Origin: Bacteroidales bacterium
GTDB taxonomy: Bacteria; Bacteroidota; Bacteroidia; Bacteroidales; P3
Assembly: GCA_017449975.1 (NCBI GenBank)
Contig: JAFSYK010000076.1
Coordinates: forward strand, 1 to 49,374
Length of the DNA: 49,374 bases
Reading direction: 5' to 3'
The notes beneath the pieces were generated by a model. The model did not search any database and was not told where the DNA came from. It saw only the letters and a list, made by a program, of their open reading frames with translations. Shown piece after piece: positions 40,801 through 48,341 of this stretch (its first letter is position 1; every line of letters starts with the position of its first letter). Position numbers and translations under genes: made by a program.

Positions 40801-41854
40801 CTCGCGCGACGAGTACTACTACAAATACCTGAGCGAATGGGACCGTGTCGAGGGTCCGCTGCAGTACATCACCACCGGCAACTACACCACCACCATCTGG
40901 TCGTTCCGCACCGCCTTCAAGAACAAAGAGGCGCTCTTCCAAGAATTCCTCGACAACCGCAGCATCGTGGCGCAGCGGCTGGCCGACGCCAACGACGACC
41001 CCTACAGCAGTCAGATGGTGCGCGACTCCGCCAGCGGACGCTACTATCCCGCCGGCTACAGCGGCAACAGCCAGACCGTGTTGCTCACCAGCTTCCTGGC
41101 CACCTACACCGGCAAGGATGTGCGCGACTACGGCTTCTCGCCCTTCCTCAAATTCCCGGTACCCAACTGGACCGTCAACTACACCGGCCTCAACAAGGTG
41201 CCGATGCTCAAGCAGTGGTTCACCAACATCACCCTGTCGCACAAATACACATCGACCTACAGCGTGGGCAGCTACTACACCGACGCGCAGCTGTCGGGCG
41301 TGTCGGGCTACGACTACGGCAGCGAGAGCCTGGTCAACGGCAGCGGCGACTACATCCCGCCGGTCAGTATGGAGGCCGTGCAAATCAGCGAGCAGTTCAA
41401 CCCGCTGATACGTGTGGCGGTGAGCCTCGTCAACAACTTCCAGTTCAACTTCTCCCTGCAGAAGAACCGCACGCTGGCGCTGAGCTTCGCCAACAACCAG
41501 CTCACCGAGTCCACCCGCGACGGCATCACCTTCGGCGCCGGCTACCGCTTCAAAGATGTGGAGCTGCACATCAAGAGCGGCGGACGCACCCACGACTTCA
41601 AGAGCGACGTGGTGCTGCAGCTCAACCTCACCTACAACAGCAACAAGACCGAGATACGTAAAATCAACCAGAACCTGAGCCAGATCTCCACCGGCAGCAA
41701 AGTGTGGATGGTCGAGCTGTCGGGCGAGTACGCGCTGTCGACCACGCTGACGCTACGCCTCTTCTTCCAGACCAACATCAACACCCCCTACATCTCCAAC
41801 TCCTACCCCAACTCCACCACCAAAGGTGGCCTGACCATCCGGTTCAGCTTCTAA
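34865..41854 (+). CDS. sprA: SprA, type IX secretion outer-membrane translocon (Sov)
   Basis: 2,329 residues from the first ATG; the true chain probably begins upstream at the signal peptide described separately. Size and composition match SprA/Sov, the 36-strand barrel that forms the type IX secretion pore. Features: N-terminal beta-rich region with NPSGSADLTFQVINNYRENP, paired SprA N-domains (VSYIDDFEGAEAGIDLKNVG at about 750), RIPIREPQQRVGNINGFQSI, long stretches of alternating strands, and a terminal TTKGGLTIRFSF strand. Rich in Asn, Tyr and Thr. Downstream gene is a TPR protein. Secretion of CTD-bearing proteins to the cell surface is the family's role; no other por or gld gene is in the window. 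Confidence 0.93.
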   Translation: MPSNITTSVEYDAANNCYLRVTKLGDRVIARTIMTFEEYQQWRNEQINQQYWSDKNSSLDASTKDYGLLSKIPGFNAISDKLESLMAIPEISINPSGSADLTFQVINNYRENPALDVTKRSVTTFDFDENIQINLNAKIGDLINFDIKWNTQATFDFENQIKLRYEGKEDDIIKLIEAGDISFPLNTQLIKGSQQLFGFHTTLKFGKLTIDAVLSQKETSTENLQVKGGASSHEFEIRADEYEDNRHFFVAQYFYENYNRALSTLPVVNSNIRIIRMEVWRTTVGAAITNNRNIVALTDIGENHPSNSRIAGGYSALPRNSSNNLLNMINLQAIRSISNVTSYMQSMGMESGTDYEKIENARLLNSSEYTYNSQLGFISLNQPLSNDQVLAVAFQYQVIGDTTIYQVGELTTDGINDPNALVVKLLKSTTINTHRPMWKLMMKNVYFLKSTQISRDNFRLNVLYENSQGGVGIGYFTEGPKEGVPLVEVFGLDRMDATQNYYYADGVMDWFDSAAFKGGIIQSSTGRIYFPYVEPFGKDLRAMLGDNTLADRYCYDSLYTMTQTLARQYADKNKFYLEGYYTSSVSGEISLGYSVTQGSVTVTAGGVPLIENVDYTVDYMMGTVRIINESILSSGTPISVSSENNSFSMTTKRMLGLHLNYELAKDFNIGATVMNLHEKPLTQKNNFGEEPTSNTIWGLDVNYKHEVPFITKLVDMLPGIDTKAPSTLSLTTEFAHFIPGMSKTGSSEGSVSYIDDFEGAEAGIDLKNVGTWHLASTPQDWSSSMPLFPETAPNTGRAYGFNRAKLAWYRIDDLFYSSNCPDNISADDRSKPYARRIAEQEVFPNKDLAAGQLTYVYELNLAYYPDEKGPYNFDVAGGAFSSGIDANGKLLNPRSRWGGIMRALDYTDFETQNIETIEFWLMDPFIENPSHHGGKLYINLGDISEDILRDGRKAFENGLTVDGTNRDTTMWGVVPTTQPIVNAFDNESSTRRYQDVGYDGLSSTHDMYDEQNFYSDYLAEIAAVYGVGSTAYLQAAADPSNDDFRFFRSSYYDDNNVKINDRYKRYNNPEGNSPVDSDNPESYPTAATTLPNIEDINRDNTLSEAENYYQYIVELDPSHMNIGENYIVDIQEAQNVQLANGESTTCKWYQFRIPIREPQQRVGNINGFQSIRFMRMFLNDFDEPIILRFATLELVYSTWRKYSESLLQPGDYSPSGDDETSFSISTVNIEENGSREPVPYVLPPGIEREEWYSSSSSSTQLNEQSLSMSITNLSQGDARAVYRNVKYDLRYYGKMRMFVHAEKQQSIDQLYDDDLMLFVRLGTDYTNNYYEYEVPLKLTPWGVSRDQADIIWPDANTVDIDLTQLVDIKTRRNKHIRNGESQYSRLTAYSEVINGHTYSVMGTPNLGKVKVIMVGVRNPRKERLDDGNDMLPKSVTVWVNELRLADYNNHGGWSAMVLARTNLADIGNASIYGAYTSAGFGNLEDKLVGLELINHFNLQTTLDLELGRFLPDKWGLHIPFYIDHSREIGSPEYNPLDPDVKLRDDLRTYNTRAERDSIRELTQQRKNATNITFTNVRKDRTGEKALTPHFYDIENFSFNYAYNHEHRSDDETEYYDKKMHRGSINYNYNIAQPKHIAPFSKSRKMQDKKWRIIKDFNLYYQPRSVSLTTEIMRDYEETKLRNKGEALVIIRPTYFKQFTWNRSYGLQYDISRSMRLQYSSTAFANVDEPVGRVDTPGARDSIWRSLMHGGEIRNFEQSFNLTWDAPVGKLPYLDFVKMPLSYRTNYRFEGSTAATQSLGNTLESNTTMQASTVMNLNTLYNKSKLLKQAYVDNRNKKSADKKATADLKRDSTINQDSLRHAQMMERLREVGYFGLRFVTGLKTINLQYTQTTGNYLPGYMGTATIMGLDPRNGWTPGVGYILGFTDDAVERLRDDDLLSRDSLMNNAHHNTVNRTLTLQATVEPIRDLKIDLNCTQNYSSRDEYYYKYLSEWDRVEGPLQYITTGNYTTTIWSFRTAFKNKEALFQEFLDNRSIVAQRLADANDDPYSSQMVRDSASGRYYPAGYSGNSQTVLLTSFLATYTGKDVRDYGFSPFLKFPVPNWTVNYTGLNKVPMLKQWFTNITLSHKYTSTYSVGSYYTDAQLSGVSGYDYGSESLVNGSGDYIPPVSMEAVQISEQFNPLIRVAVSLVNNFQFNFSLQKNRTLALSFANNQLTESTRDGITFGAGYRFKDVELHIKSGGRTHDFKSDVVLQLNLTYNSNKTEIRKINQNLSQISTGSKVWMVELSGEYALSTTLTLRLFFQTNINTPYISNSYPNSTTKGGLTIRFSF

Positions 41855-41862
41855 AAAACAAC

Positions 41863-41890
41863 CTATTAGACTAATTGGACGAATTAGACC
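41863..41890. repeat. ATTAGACTAATTGGAC tract
   Basis: Two to three units of the TTAGACYAATTGG family between sprA and the TPR gene. Confidence 0.6.
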
Positions 41891-41908
41891 AATAAAACAC
41901 CAACCAAG

Positions 41909-43258
41909 TTGAAGAAAGATCGATTCAAAGGATACGACGACGAGGTACGCCGACTGGTGACCCACTTCGAAGAGGGCCAGCAGCAGGGGTCACACCCCTA
42001 CTTCGACCCCGACGAGCTGGAAATCATCATCGACTTCTACCTCGACGCCATCGACGAAGCCCTGCGCAAGACCACCCTGCCGGCCGACACACGACGGCTG
42101 GAGAACGCCGTGGCCTATGCCGAACGACTCTTCCCGACAGCACCGGGCATACGGCTCCGCAAGGCCCACCTCTACTCCATCCAGGGACGCTACGACCACG
42201 CGCTGAAGATACTCCACGAGCTCGAACGTCTAGAGCCCGACAACACCGACGTGCAGTATGCGCTGGGCACGGTCTACAGCGCCCTCGACCAGCATCGGCG
42301 CTCCATCCAATATTATACGCAGGCTGCCCGCGACGGCTACCAGCTGGGCACCATCTACGGCAACATCGGCGACGAGTACTACCGCATGGGACGTCCCGAG
42401 GACGCGCTGCGCTACTACAAGAAATCGGTGGCGCGCAACGCCGACGAGGAGCGGTCGCTGCACAACCTCGAAGCCACCTACGACGAGCTGAACCAGAACG
42501 GCGAAGCCATCGACTTCTTCAACCATTTCGTGCGGCAGAACCCCTACAGCCGTGTGGGCTGGTTCTGTCTGGGTCGCGCGCAGATGAGCTTTGCCGACCG
42601 CCACAACGGACAGCGGGAGCACTACCTGGCCGCCATCGACGCCTTCCGCTTCGTGCTGACCATCGACAGCCGCTACTTCGACGCCTACGTGCTCATCGCC
42701 GAATGTCAGCAGACGCTGCACGACCATGCGGGCGCCGTGGCCACCCTGCGCGAGTCGCTCGACTGCGCCGCCGACGCCGCCAACGTGCTCTTCTCCATCG
42801 CCACCATCTACATGGAGATGCAGAACTTCCAGACGGCCTCCATCTACCTGAAACAGGCCACCGAGCGCGACCCCTTCTTCAGCGAGGCGTGGCTCAGGCT
42901 GGCGGAATGCTACGACTACATGGGCTACTCCGACGACGCCGAGATGCTCTACCAGCGGTCGCTGGGCATGAACGAGGAGAACGACGACTTCTGGCTGCGC
43001 TATGCCGACTTCCTCATCCACCGCAAACGGTACGACGAGGCCATCACCCTCATGCAACGGGGGCTCACCAACGCCGACTACCCCCACGCCTTCAACCTGC
43101 GGCTGGCCTGCTGCTATTTCTACACCGGCCAGCGCAACATGCTGTTCAACACGTTGATTGACTGTACGCAGAACGGCGACCCCATCAACGAAATCCTCGA
43201 TTTCTGTCCCGAGATGGCCGCCGACGCCGACGTCATGACCATCCTCGACAGCCGATAA
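41909..43258 (+). CDS. Tetratricopeptide-repeat protein
   Basis: 449 residues from TTG 41909 (MKKDRFKGYDDEVRRLVTHF); no ATG is near. No signal peptide, so cytoplasmic. At least eight TPR units run from about residue 65 to 420: PGIRLRKAHLYSIQGRYDHA, NTDVQYALGTVYSALDQHRR, YGNIGDEYYRMGRPEDALRY, SEAWLRLAECYDYMGYSDDA and others. TPR stacks serve as protein scaffolds. Its place 54 bases after sprA suggests co-transcription; a link to secretion is possible but not shown. Confidence 0.88.
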   Translation: MKKDRFKGYDDEVRRLVTHFEEGQQQGSHPYFDPDELEIIIDFYLDAIDEALRKTTLPADTRRLENAVAYAERLFPTAPGIRLRKAHLYSIQGRYDHALKILHELERLEPDNTDVQYALGTVYSALDQHRRSIQYYTQAARDGYQLGTIYGNIGDEYYRMGRPEDALRYYKKSVARNADEERSLHNLEATYDELNQNGEAIDFFNHFVRQNPYSRVGWFCLGRAQMSFADRHNGQREHYLAAIDAFRFVLTIDSRYFDAYVLIAECQQTLHDHAGAVATLRESLDCAADAANVLFSIATIYMEMQNFQTASIYLKQATERDPFFSEAWLRLAECYDYMGYSDDAEMLYQRSLGMNEENDDFWLRYADFLIHRKRYDEAITLMQRGLTNADYPHAFNLRLACCYFYTGQRNMLFNTLIDCTQNGDPINEILDFCPEMAADADVMTILDSR

Positions 43259-43270
43259 CGGTACAGAACC

Positions 43271-43480
43271 TTATACTGTTTCATACTGACGCATCACGGC
43301 TTCTGTCAATTTGCCCCAAAACTCATCACCAGTGATGTATTTTTGCGGTTTCCCCTCGGCAATCTCACGCAAATCGCGCTCAATGATGTCCTCCCAACGA
43401 GCACGCTGCTCGGGAGTGAGGTCATCCTGCATCTCCATGACATCAGCGTCTTCCAGTGTGTCTACAAGTATATTGCTCAC
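43271..43480 (-). CDS. Small acidic protein (69 aa), antitoxin-like
   Basis: MSNILVDTLEDADVMEMQDD, then LTPEQRARWEDIIERDLREI and AEGKPQKYITGDEFWGKLTE. Mostly helical and acidic. The size and the helix-rich C-terminus resemble small antitoxins of the addiction-module type, but no toxin gene adjoins it. Convergent with the TPR gene, 12 bases apart. Confidence 0.55.
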   Translation of the reverse strand: MSNILVDTLEDADVMEMQDDLTPEQRARWEDIIERDLREIAEGKPQKYITGDEFWGKLTEAVMRQYETV

Positions 43481-43638
43481 AATAGATAGGTGTTGATTTC
43501 GATTTGCAATTTTACAAACAATTTCTGAATAATTATGAATTCAATTTTGGATAATCTCTCGCCACAGGCGACTCCAAAAATCCGCAACAGCAGAACAATA
43601 ATAATGTGAAATATGCGTTATACAAATAAAAGAAGGAT

Positions 43639-43893
43639 ATGCCTGTTATCAGTCGCTTTTATGGAATAGTCATCAAGATGTTCTTCAAACCGAAAGAACA
43701 TGAACCCGCACATATTCACGCCATCTATGACGAATATGTGGGAATCTTTGATATCCATACCTATGAGATGACGATGGGAGATTTGCCAGTCCAGGCACAA
43801 CGACTTGTAAAGGAGTGGCTCCAAATCAATGGTCCCGCTCTTATTGAGATGTGGAACACACAGATAATAAAACAACTTCCTCCGCTGGAATGA
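43639..43893 (+). CDS. DUF4160 protein
   Basis: 84 residues: MPVISRFYGIVIKMFFKPKE, then HEPAHIHAIYDEYVGIFDIH and GDLPVQAQRLVKEWL. The [FY]YGI-x-I-x-M[FY]-x-D/E-H-x-PAHIHA pattern is the DUF4160 signature. The family is usually found directly upstream of a DUF2442 gene, as here (4-base ATGA overlap), and is treated as a candidate toxin-antitoxin pair. Confidence 0.88.
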   Translation: MPVISRFYGIVIKMFFKPKEHEPAHIHAIYDEYVGIFDIHTYEMTMGDLPVQAQRLVKEWLQINGPALIEMWNTQIIKQLPPLE

Positions 43894-44138
43894 ACACGCT
43901 ACCTCGCATAAAAACAGTTGTACCGATGGATGGATACCAGCTTTCCATCCTGTTTGACGACGGCAAGAAAGTTGTCTATGATGTGGCCGAGGACATTGAG
44001 AACATCACGGCATTCGGTGATCTGCGTACCGTCGATGGGCTCTGGCCGCAGGTGCAGATAGACAAGAGCCGTACGGTAGTCTATTGGAACGACTGGATAG
44101 ACATTCCGTCCGACACACTTTACGAATACGGTCGATAA
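43890..44138 (+). CDS. DUF2442 protein
   Basis: 82 residues from ATG 43890 (MNTLPRIKTVVPMDGYQLSI), overlapping the DUF4160 stop by ATGA. Landmarks: LSILFDDGKKVVYDVAEDI and the C-terminal TVVYWNDWIDIPSDTLYEYG. DUF2442 proteins have a small beta-rich fold and are the regular partner of DUF4160; which is toxin and which antitoxin cannot be told here. Confidence 0.88.
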   Translation: MNTLPRIKTVVPMDGYQLSILFDDGKKVVYDVAEDIENITAFGDLRTVDGLWPQVQIDKSRTVVYWNDWIDIPSDTLYEYGR

Positions 44139-44275
44139 ACCGCCCGTTTTTACTTAAAGGGAGTCACTTCACACACATAGGGCCCCTTCTTTCTTTTCCT
44201 GTCCGATTTACGTCCTGCATGACGACCCGCCCAAGTTTTTGTTTTTTTTGTTTTGCCGGATTGAACAAATCCTAC

Positions 44276-44283
44276 TATCTTTG
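44276..44283 (+). promoter_or_regulatory. -33/-7 promoter for the DedA gene
   Basis: TATCTTTG at 44276-44283 with TTTG at 44252-44255, 20 bases apart: a full Bacteroidota promoter. It excludes the longer upstream start of the DedA frame. Confidence 0.7.
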
Positions 44284-44304
44284 CAATTTATAACAATCCT
44301 CACT

Positions 44305-45090
44305 ATGCGTCACATACGACCGATTCTATTCCTTTTACTGCTCTCCTTCTCGCTGAACGCCGTCGTGGCGGCACCGGCGGAGAGCGTCAATATCGCCGAG
44401 ACGCTGCGTAGCGACGACAGCGCCTCGACCGGCTTCGTCGCCACGGCGCTGCGCTGGTACGACGCCCACATGAACTACGGCGCCGTCGGACTGCTGATGA
44501 CCGTGGAGAGCTCCTTCATCCCCTTCCCGTCGGAAGTGGTGATACCGCCCGCCGTCTATGTGGCCTCCAACCCCGACAGCGCCGGCGGCATGAACGTGTG
44601 GATCATCCTGCTGGTGGGCACGCTGGGCGCGCTGCTCGGTGCCTTCATCAACTACTTCCTCTCGCGTTGGCTGGGACGTCCCATCATCTACGCCTTCGTC
44701 AACAGCAAAGTGGGACACCTGCTCTCGCTCAGCCGCGAGAAGATGGAGCGGGCCGAGGAGTACTTCAACCAGCGGGGCAACATCTCCACCCTGGTGGGAC
44801 GCCTCATCCCCGTCATCCGACAGCTCATCTCCATCCCCGCAGGTCTGTCGAAGATGAACATCGGCGCCTTCGCCCTCTTCACCTTCCTGGGTGCCGCCAT
44901 CTGGAACGTCGTGCTCACCCTGCTGGGCATCCTGGCCTATCGTGCCGCCAAACCCGACCTCATCGAACAATACAGCCATCACCTCAGCATCGCCATCATC
45001 GCGATCTTCTGTCTGGCCGTCGTCATCTTCACCGTCCGTCTGCTATGGAAGAGAAAGAAAAAGAACTCGACAACCGGCACCGCGATGTAA
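44305..45090 (+). CDS. DedA-family membrane protein
   Basis: 261 residues from ATG 44305. A signal-like N-terminal helix (MRHIRPILFLLLLSFSLNAV) is followed by the DedA/VTT core: ESSFIPFPSEVVIPPAVYVA with the conserved E and P residues, LVGTLGALLGAFINYFLSRW, FNQRGNISTLVGRLIPVIRQ, LISIPAGLSKMNIGAFALFT and AAIWN, then two more helices. DedA proteins are inner-membrane lipid or undecaprenyl-phosphate transporters or flippases needed for envelope integrity. The tail is lysine-rich (KRKKKNS). Overlaps the next small gene by 46 bases. Confidence 0.92.
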   Translation: MRHIRPILFLLLLSFSLNAVVAAPAESVNIAETLRSDDSASTGFVATALRWYDAHMNYGAVGLLMTVESSFIPFPSEVVIPPAVYVASNPDSAGGMNVWIILLVGTLGALLGAFINYFLSRWLGRPIIYAFVNSKVGHLLSLSREKMERAEEYFNQRGNISTLVGRLIPVIRQLISIPAGLSKMNIGAFALFTFLGAAIWNVVLTLLGILAYRAAKPDLIEQYSHHLSIAIIAIFCLAVVIFTVRLLWKRKKKNSTTGTAM

Positions 45091-45221
45091 TCCGTCGCTG
45101 GGGACTGTGGCGCATGGACCGGCCGCTGCCGCCGCGGGGCTGCAGCTGGGGTTTCTACGCCTTCCTGCTGCTGTTGGTGCTGTTTCTGATCGTCATGTTC
45201 ATCCGCTACCGTCATGCATAG
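45045..45221 (+). CDS. Small single-span membrane protein (58 aa)
   Basis: MEEKEKELDNRHRDVIRRWG, then LWRMDRPLPPRGCSWGF and one membrane helix YAFLLLLVLFLIVMFIRYRH. The start lies inside the end of the DedA gene and the stop overlaps sufS by 8 bases, which indicates translational coupling. Orientation by positive charges is ambiguous: charges flank both ends. No family recognised. Confidence 0.65.
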   Translation: MEEKEKELDNRHRDVIRRWGLWRMDRPLPPRGCSWGFYAFLLLLVLFLIVMFIRYRHA

Positions 45222-46416
45222 AGAACTATTCCCCATACTCGACCAACAGGTCTACAACCATCCGCTGGTTTACCTCGACAACGCCGCCACCACCCAGAAA
45301 CCGCTGTCGGTGGTGGAGACCATGAGCGACTACTACCTGCACCAGAACAGCAACATCCACCGCGGCGCCCACCACCTGGCCGAGCAGGCCACCGAGCGCT
45401 ACGAGGCGGTGCGGCGACAGGTGCAGCAGTTCATCGGCGCCGCCCACAGTCACGAGATCGTCTTCACGCGCGGCACCACCGAGAGCATCAACCTGGTGGC
45501 CGCCAGCTTCGGACAGCAGTTCCTGCGCGCGGGCGACGAGGTGGTGGTCTCCGAGATGGAGCACCACTCCAACATCGTCCCCTGGCAGCTGGCCTGCCAG
45601 CGACAGGGCGCACGGCTGCGTGTGCTGCCCTTCGACGACGACGGCATCCTGCAGGTCGACCAGCTGGCGTCGCTGCTCAACGAGCACACCCGCCTGGTGG
45701 CGGTGACACAGGTGTCCAACACGCTGGGCACCGTCAACCCGCTGCAGGAGATCATCGCTACGGCGCACCAGCACCACATCCCCGTGCTGGTCGACGGCGC
45801 CCAGGGCATCGCCCACATCCCCATCGACGTGCAGGCGCTGGGCTGCGATTTCTACTGCTTCTCGGCCCACAAGATGTACGGCCCCATGGGCGTCGGCGTG
45901 CTCTACGGCCGCGAGGAGTGGCTCGACCAGATGCCCCCCTACCAGGGCGGCGGCGAGATGATCAAGGAGGTGCGCTTCGACGGCACCACCTACAACGAGC
46001 TGCCCTTCAAGTTCGAGGCCGGCACACCCGCCGTGGCGGAGGTGCTGGGACTGGGCAGCGCCATCGACTTCATGCAGCAGGTGGGCGTGGAGACCATCGC
46101 CCGCCACGAACAGGAGCTGCTGGCCTACGCCACCGCGCAGCTGCAACAGATCGACGGCATGCGCATCTTCGGCAACGCACCGCACAAGACCTCCGTCGTC
46201 TCCTTCCTCGTGGGCGACGCACACCCCTACGACGTGGGCACCCTGCTCGACAAGCTCGGCATCGCCGTGCGCACGGGACACCACTGCACACAGCCCGTCA
46301 TGGACCACTACGGCATCCCCGGCACCGTGCGCGCCAGCTTCGCCATCTATAACACCAAAGAGGAGGTAGACGAACTCATCCGAGCATTGGAACGGATAGT
46401 TCCAATGCTCGGATGA
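45214..46416 (+). CDS. sufS: Cysteine desulfurase, SufS type
   Basis: 400 residues, full length for group II NifS-like enzymes. PLP-site motifs: VYLDNAATTQKPLSVVETM, TRGTTESINLVA, EMEHHSNIVPW, VDGAQGIAHIPIDVQALGCD, and SAHKMYGPMGVGVLYG with the Schiff-base lysine (about 220). The catalytic Cys lies in RTGHHCTQPVMDHYG (about 357). It removes sulfur from cysteine for Fe-S cluster assembly. No sufBCD gene is in the window. The last 12 codons are part of a 17-bp inverted repeat. Confidence 0.96.
   Translation: MHRELFPILDQQVYNHPLVYLDNAATTQKPLSVVETMSDYYLHQNSNIHRGAHHLAEQATERYEAVRRQVQQFIGAAHSHEIVFTRGTTESINLVAASFGQQFLRAGDEVVVSEMEHHSNIVPWQLACQRQGARLRVLPFDDDGILQVDQLASLLNEHTRLVAVTQVSNTLGTVNPLQEIIATAHQHHIPVLVDGAQGIAHIPIDVQALGCDFYCFSAHKMYGPMGVGVLYGREEWLDQMPPYQGGGEMIKEVRFDGTTYNELPFKFEAGTPAVAEVLGLGSAIDFMQQVGVETIARHEQELLAYATAQLQQIDGMRIFGNAPHKTSVVSFLVGDAHPYDVGTLLDKLGIAVRTGHHCTQPVMDHYGIPGTVRASFAIYNTKEEVDELIRALERIVPMLG
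46377..46415 (+). terminator. Perfect 17-bp hairpin overlapping the sufS stop codon
   Basis: CATCCGAGCATTGGAAC and GTTCCAATGCTCGGATG pair exactly around GGATA. The stem covers the codons for IRALERIVPMLG and part of the stop. No T tract follows, so it is not a textbook terminator; it could stabilise the mRNA end or come from a local inversion duplication. Confidence 0.5.
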
Positions 46417-46420
46417 AACG

Positions 46421-46682
46421 AATTAGACTAATTAGACTAATGGGACCAATGGGGCTAATGGGACCCATTAGACCAATGGGGCTAATGGGCAAAATGGGCA
46501 GAATGGGCAGAATGGGCGGGATAAAATAACTCCCAACTCCCAACAACTCAACAAATAAACAACTCAACAATTCAACAATTCAACAACTCAACAACTCTCA
46601 ACAAATAAACAAATAAACAAATAAACAACTCAACAACTCTCAACAATTCAACAACTCAACAACTCAACAACTCTCAACTCCC
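46421..46682 (+). repeat. Composite repeat block before recN
   Basis: Order: ATTAGACTAATTAGACTAAT units (46421-46486), AATGGGCAGAATGGGC units ending GGGATAAAATAA (46487-46529), then CAACTCAACAATTCAACA units mixed with AATAAACAAATAAAC (46530-46668), ending CAACTCTCAACTCCC directly before the TTG start of recN. The same order occurs before aroK. Confidence 0.88.
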
Positions 46683-48341
46683 TTGCTTCTCTCGCTACAT
46701 ATAGAAAATTTCGCCTTGATACGGCAGAGCGACATCCGCTTTGGCGACGGCTTCGTCGCCATCACGGGTGAGACGGGTGCCGGCAAGAGCATCATGCTCG
46801 GCGCGCTGGGCTTGCTGCTGGGTCAGCGGGCCGACACGGCCGTGCTGGCCGAGAAAGAGAAGAAATGTGTCGTCGAGGCCCAGTTCGACATCGCCGGACT
46901 GGCGCTGGCGCCGCTCTTCGCGGAGCTGGATGTGGACTACGACGACCGGCTGATACTGCGGCGCGAGATACTGCCCTCTGCCAAGAGTCGCGCCTTCGTC
47001 AACGACACCCCCGTGCAGCTGCCGGTGCTCAAACAGATCGGCAGCCGCATCATCGACATACACTCGCAGCACCAGACGCTGACGCTGGCCGACAGCGGCT
47101 ACCGGCTGGCGCTGCTCGACACGCTGGCGGGCGGCGACAGCCGTGCCGCCTACGCTGACGCCTACCGTGCCTACAGCGCGCTGAAGAAAGAGCTGGAGGC
47201 GCTGACGACCCAGGAGGCCGCCAACCGCAAAGAGCAGGACTACCTGCAGTACCAGTTCAACGAGCTCTACGAGGCCCGCCTGACGGCCGACGAGCAGGAG
47301 GAGCTGGAGGCGGAGTCACAGCTGCTGGCCCACGCCGAGGCGGTGCGCGAAGGGCTCGCCACCGCGGCGGCCACCCTCGACGACGACAGCGAGCAGGCCG
47401 TGCTGCCACGCCTGCGGCAGGCCAAGAGCGTCCTCAGCCGTGTGGCCGACTACCACAAGGCGGCGGCAGAGCTGCTCTCTCGTCTCGACTCGGCACTGGT
47501 GGAGCTCGACGACATCAACAGCGGCGTCGTCGCCGCCGCCGACGGTATCAGCTACAGCCCCGAGCGGCAGCAGGAGGTCGACGAGCGGCTGGCGCTGCTC
47601 TACCGGCTGGAGAAGAAACACGGCGTGGAGCGCGTGGCGGACCTCATCGCCATCCGCGACGAGCTCGACAGCCGGCTGCAGTCCATCGCCACGCTCGACG
47701 ACCGCATACAGGCGCTGATGGAGCGGGTGGACAAGGCCTACGCCGTGGTGCAACAGACGGCGGAGGCGCTCACACAGGCCCGTCGCAGCGCCGGCGAGGC
47801 GCTGACGGAGGGCATCATCCCCACGCTGCACGAGCTGGGCATGCCCGAGGTGCGCTTCCGCGTGGAGCTGACGCCGTCGCACACCTACGGGCCGCAGGGC
47901 TGCGACAGCGTGGCCTTCCTCTTCAACGCCAACAAAGGGGGGGAGATGCGCGACCTGTCCAAGGTGGCGTCGGGCGGCGAGCTGTCGCGCCTGATGCTGG
48001 CCATCAAGAGCATGCACACCTCGCGCACACTGCTGCCCACCATCATCTTCGACGAGATAGACACCGGCGTCAGCGGCGACATCGCCGGCGCCGTAGGCCG
48101 CATCATGCGCCGCATGGCACAGCGCATGCAGGTGGTGGCCATCACCCACCTGCCACAGATCGCCGCCCTGGCAGGACAGCACCTGAAGGTGTACAAAGAG
48201 ACCGACGCCGAACGCACCGTGTCGTGCATCAAAGAATTGGCCGGCGACGCGCGCACCACCGAGGTGGCCGTCATGCTCAGCGCCGACCCACCCACCCCCG
48301 CAGCCCTCCAGACCGCCAAAGAGCTGATGGGAGGCCAATAG
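46683..48341 (+). CDS. recN: DNA repair protein RecN
   Basis: 552 residues from TTG 46683 (MLLSLHIENFALIRQSDIRF). SMC-like ATPase: Walker A GETGAGKSIMLGALGLLLGQ near 30, IDIHSQHQTLTLADSGYRLA, a coiled coil across about 150-360, then the ABC signature VASGGELSRLMLAIKS (about 425) and Walker B TIIFDEIDTGVSG, then ITHLPQIAALAGQHLKV. It gathers double-strand break ends for recombinational repair. The start codon is the only sensible one and abuts a repeat block, so initiation might depend on that leader. Confidence 0.96.
   Translation: MLLSLHIENFALIRQSDIRFGDGFVAITGETGAGKSIMLGALGLLLGQRADTAVLAEKEKKCVVEAQFDIAGLALAPLFAELDVDYDDRLILRREILPSAKSRAFVNDTPVQLPVLKQIGSRIIDIHSQHQTLTLADSGYRLALLDTLAGGDSRAAYADAYRAYSALKKELEALTTQEAANRKEQDYLQYQFNELYEARLTADEQEELEAESQLLAHAEAVREGLATAAATLDDDSEQAVLPRLRQAKSVLSRVADYHKAAAELLSRLDSALVELDDINSGVVAAADGISYSPERQQEVDERLALLYRLEKKHGVERVADLIAIRDELDSRLQSIATLDDRIQALMERVDKAYAVVQQTAEALTQARRSAGEALTEGIIPTLHELGMPEVRFRVELTPSHTYGPQGCDSVAFLFNANKGGEMRDLSKVASGGELSRLMLAIKSMHTSRTLLPTIIFDEIDTGVSGDIAGAVGRIMRRMAQRMQVVAITHLPQIAALAGQHLKVYKETDAERTVSCIKELAGDARTTEVAVMLSADPPTPAALQTAKELMGGQ

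Noticed and set aside
39338-41593. 751-codon minus-strand frame opposite sprA
   Set aside because: Same reason; composition is Val/Ala/Glu-rich without motifs, while SprA is unmistakable on the plus strand.
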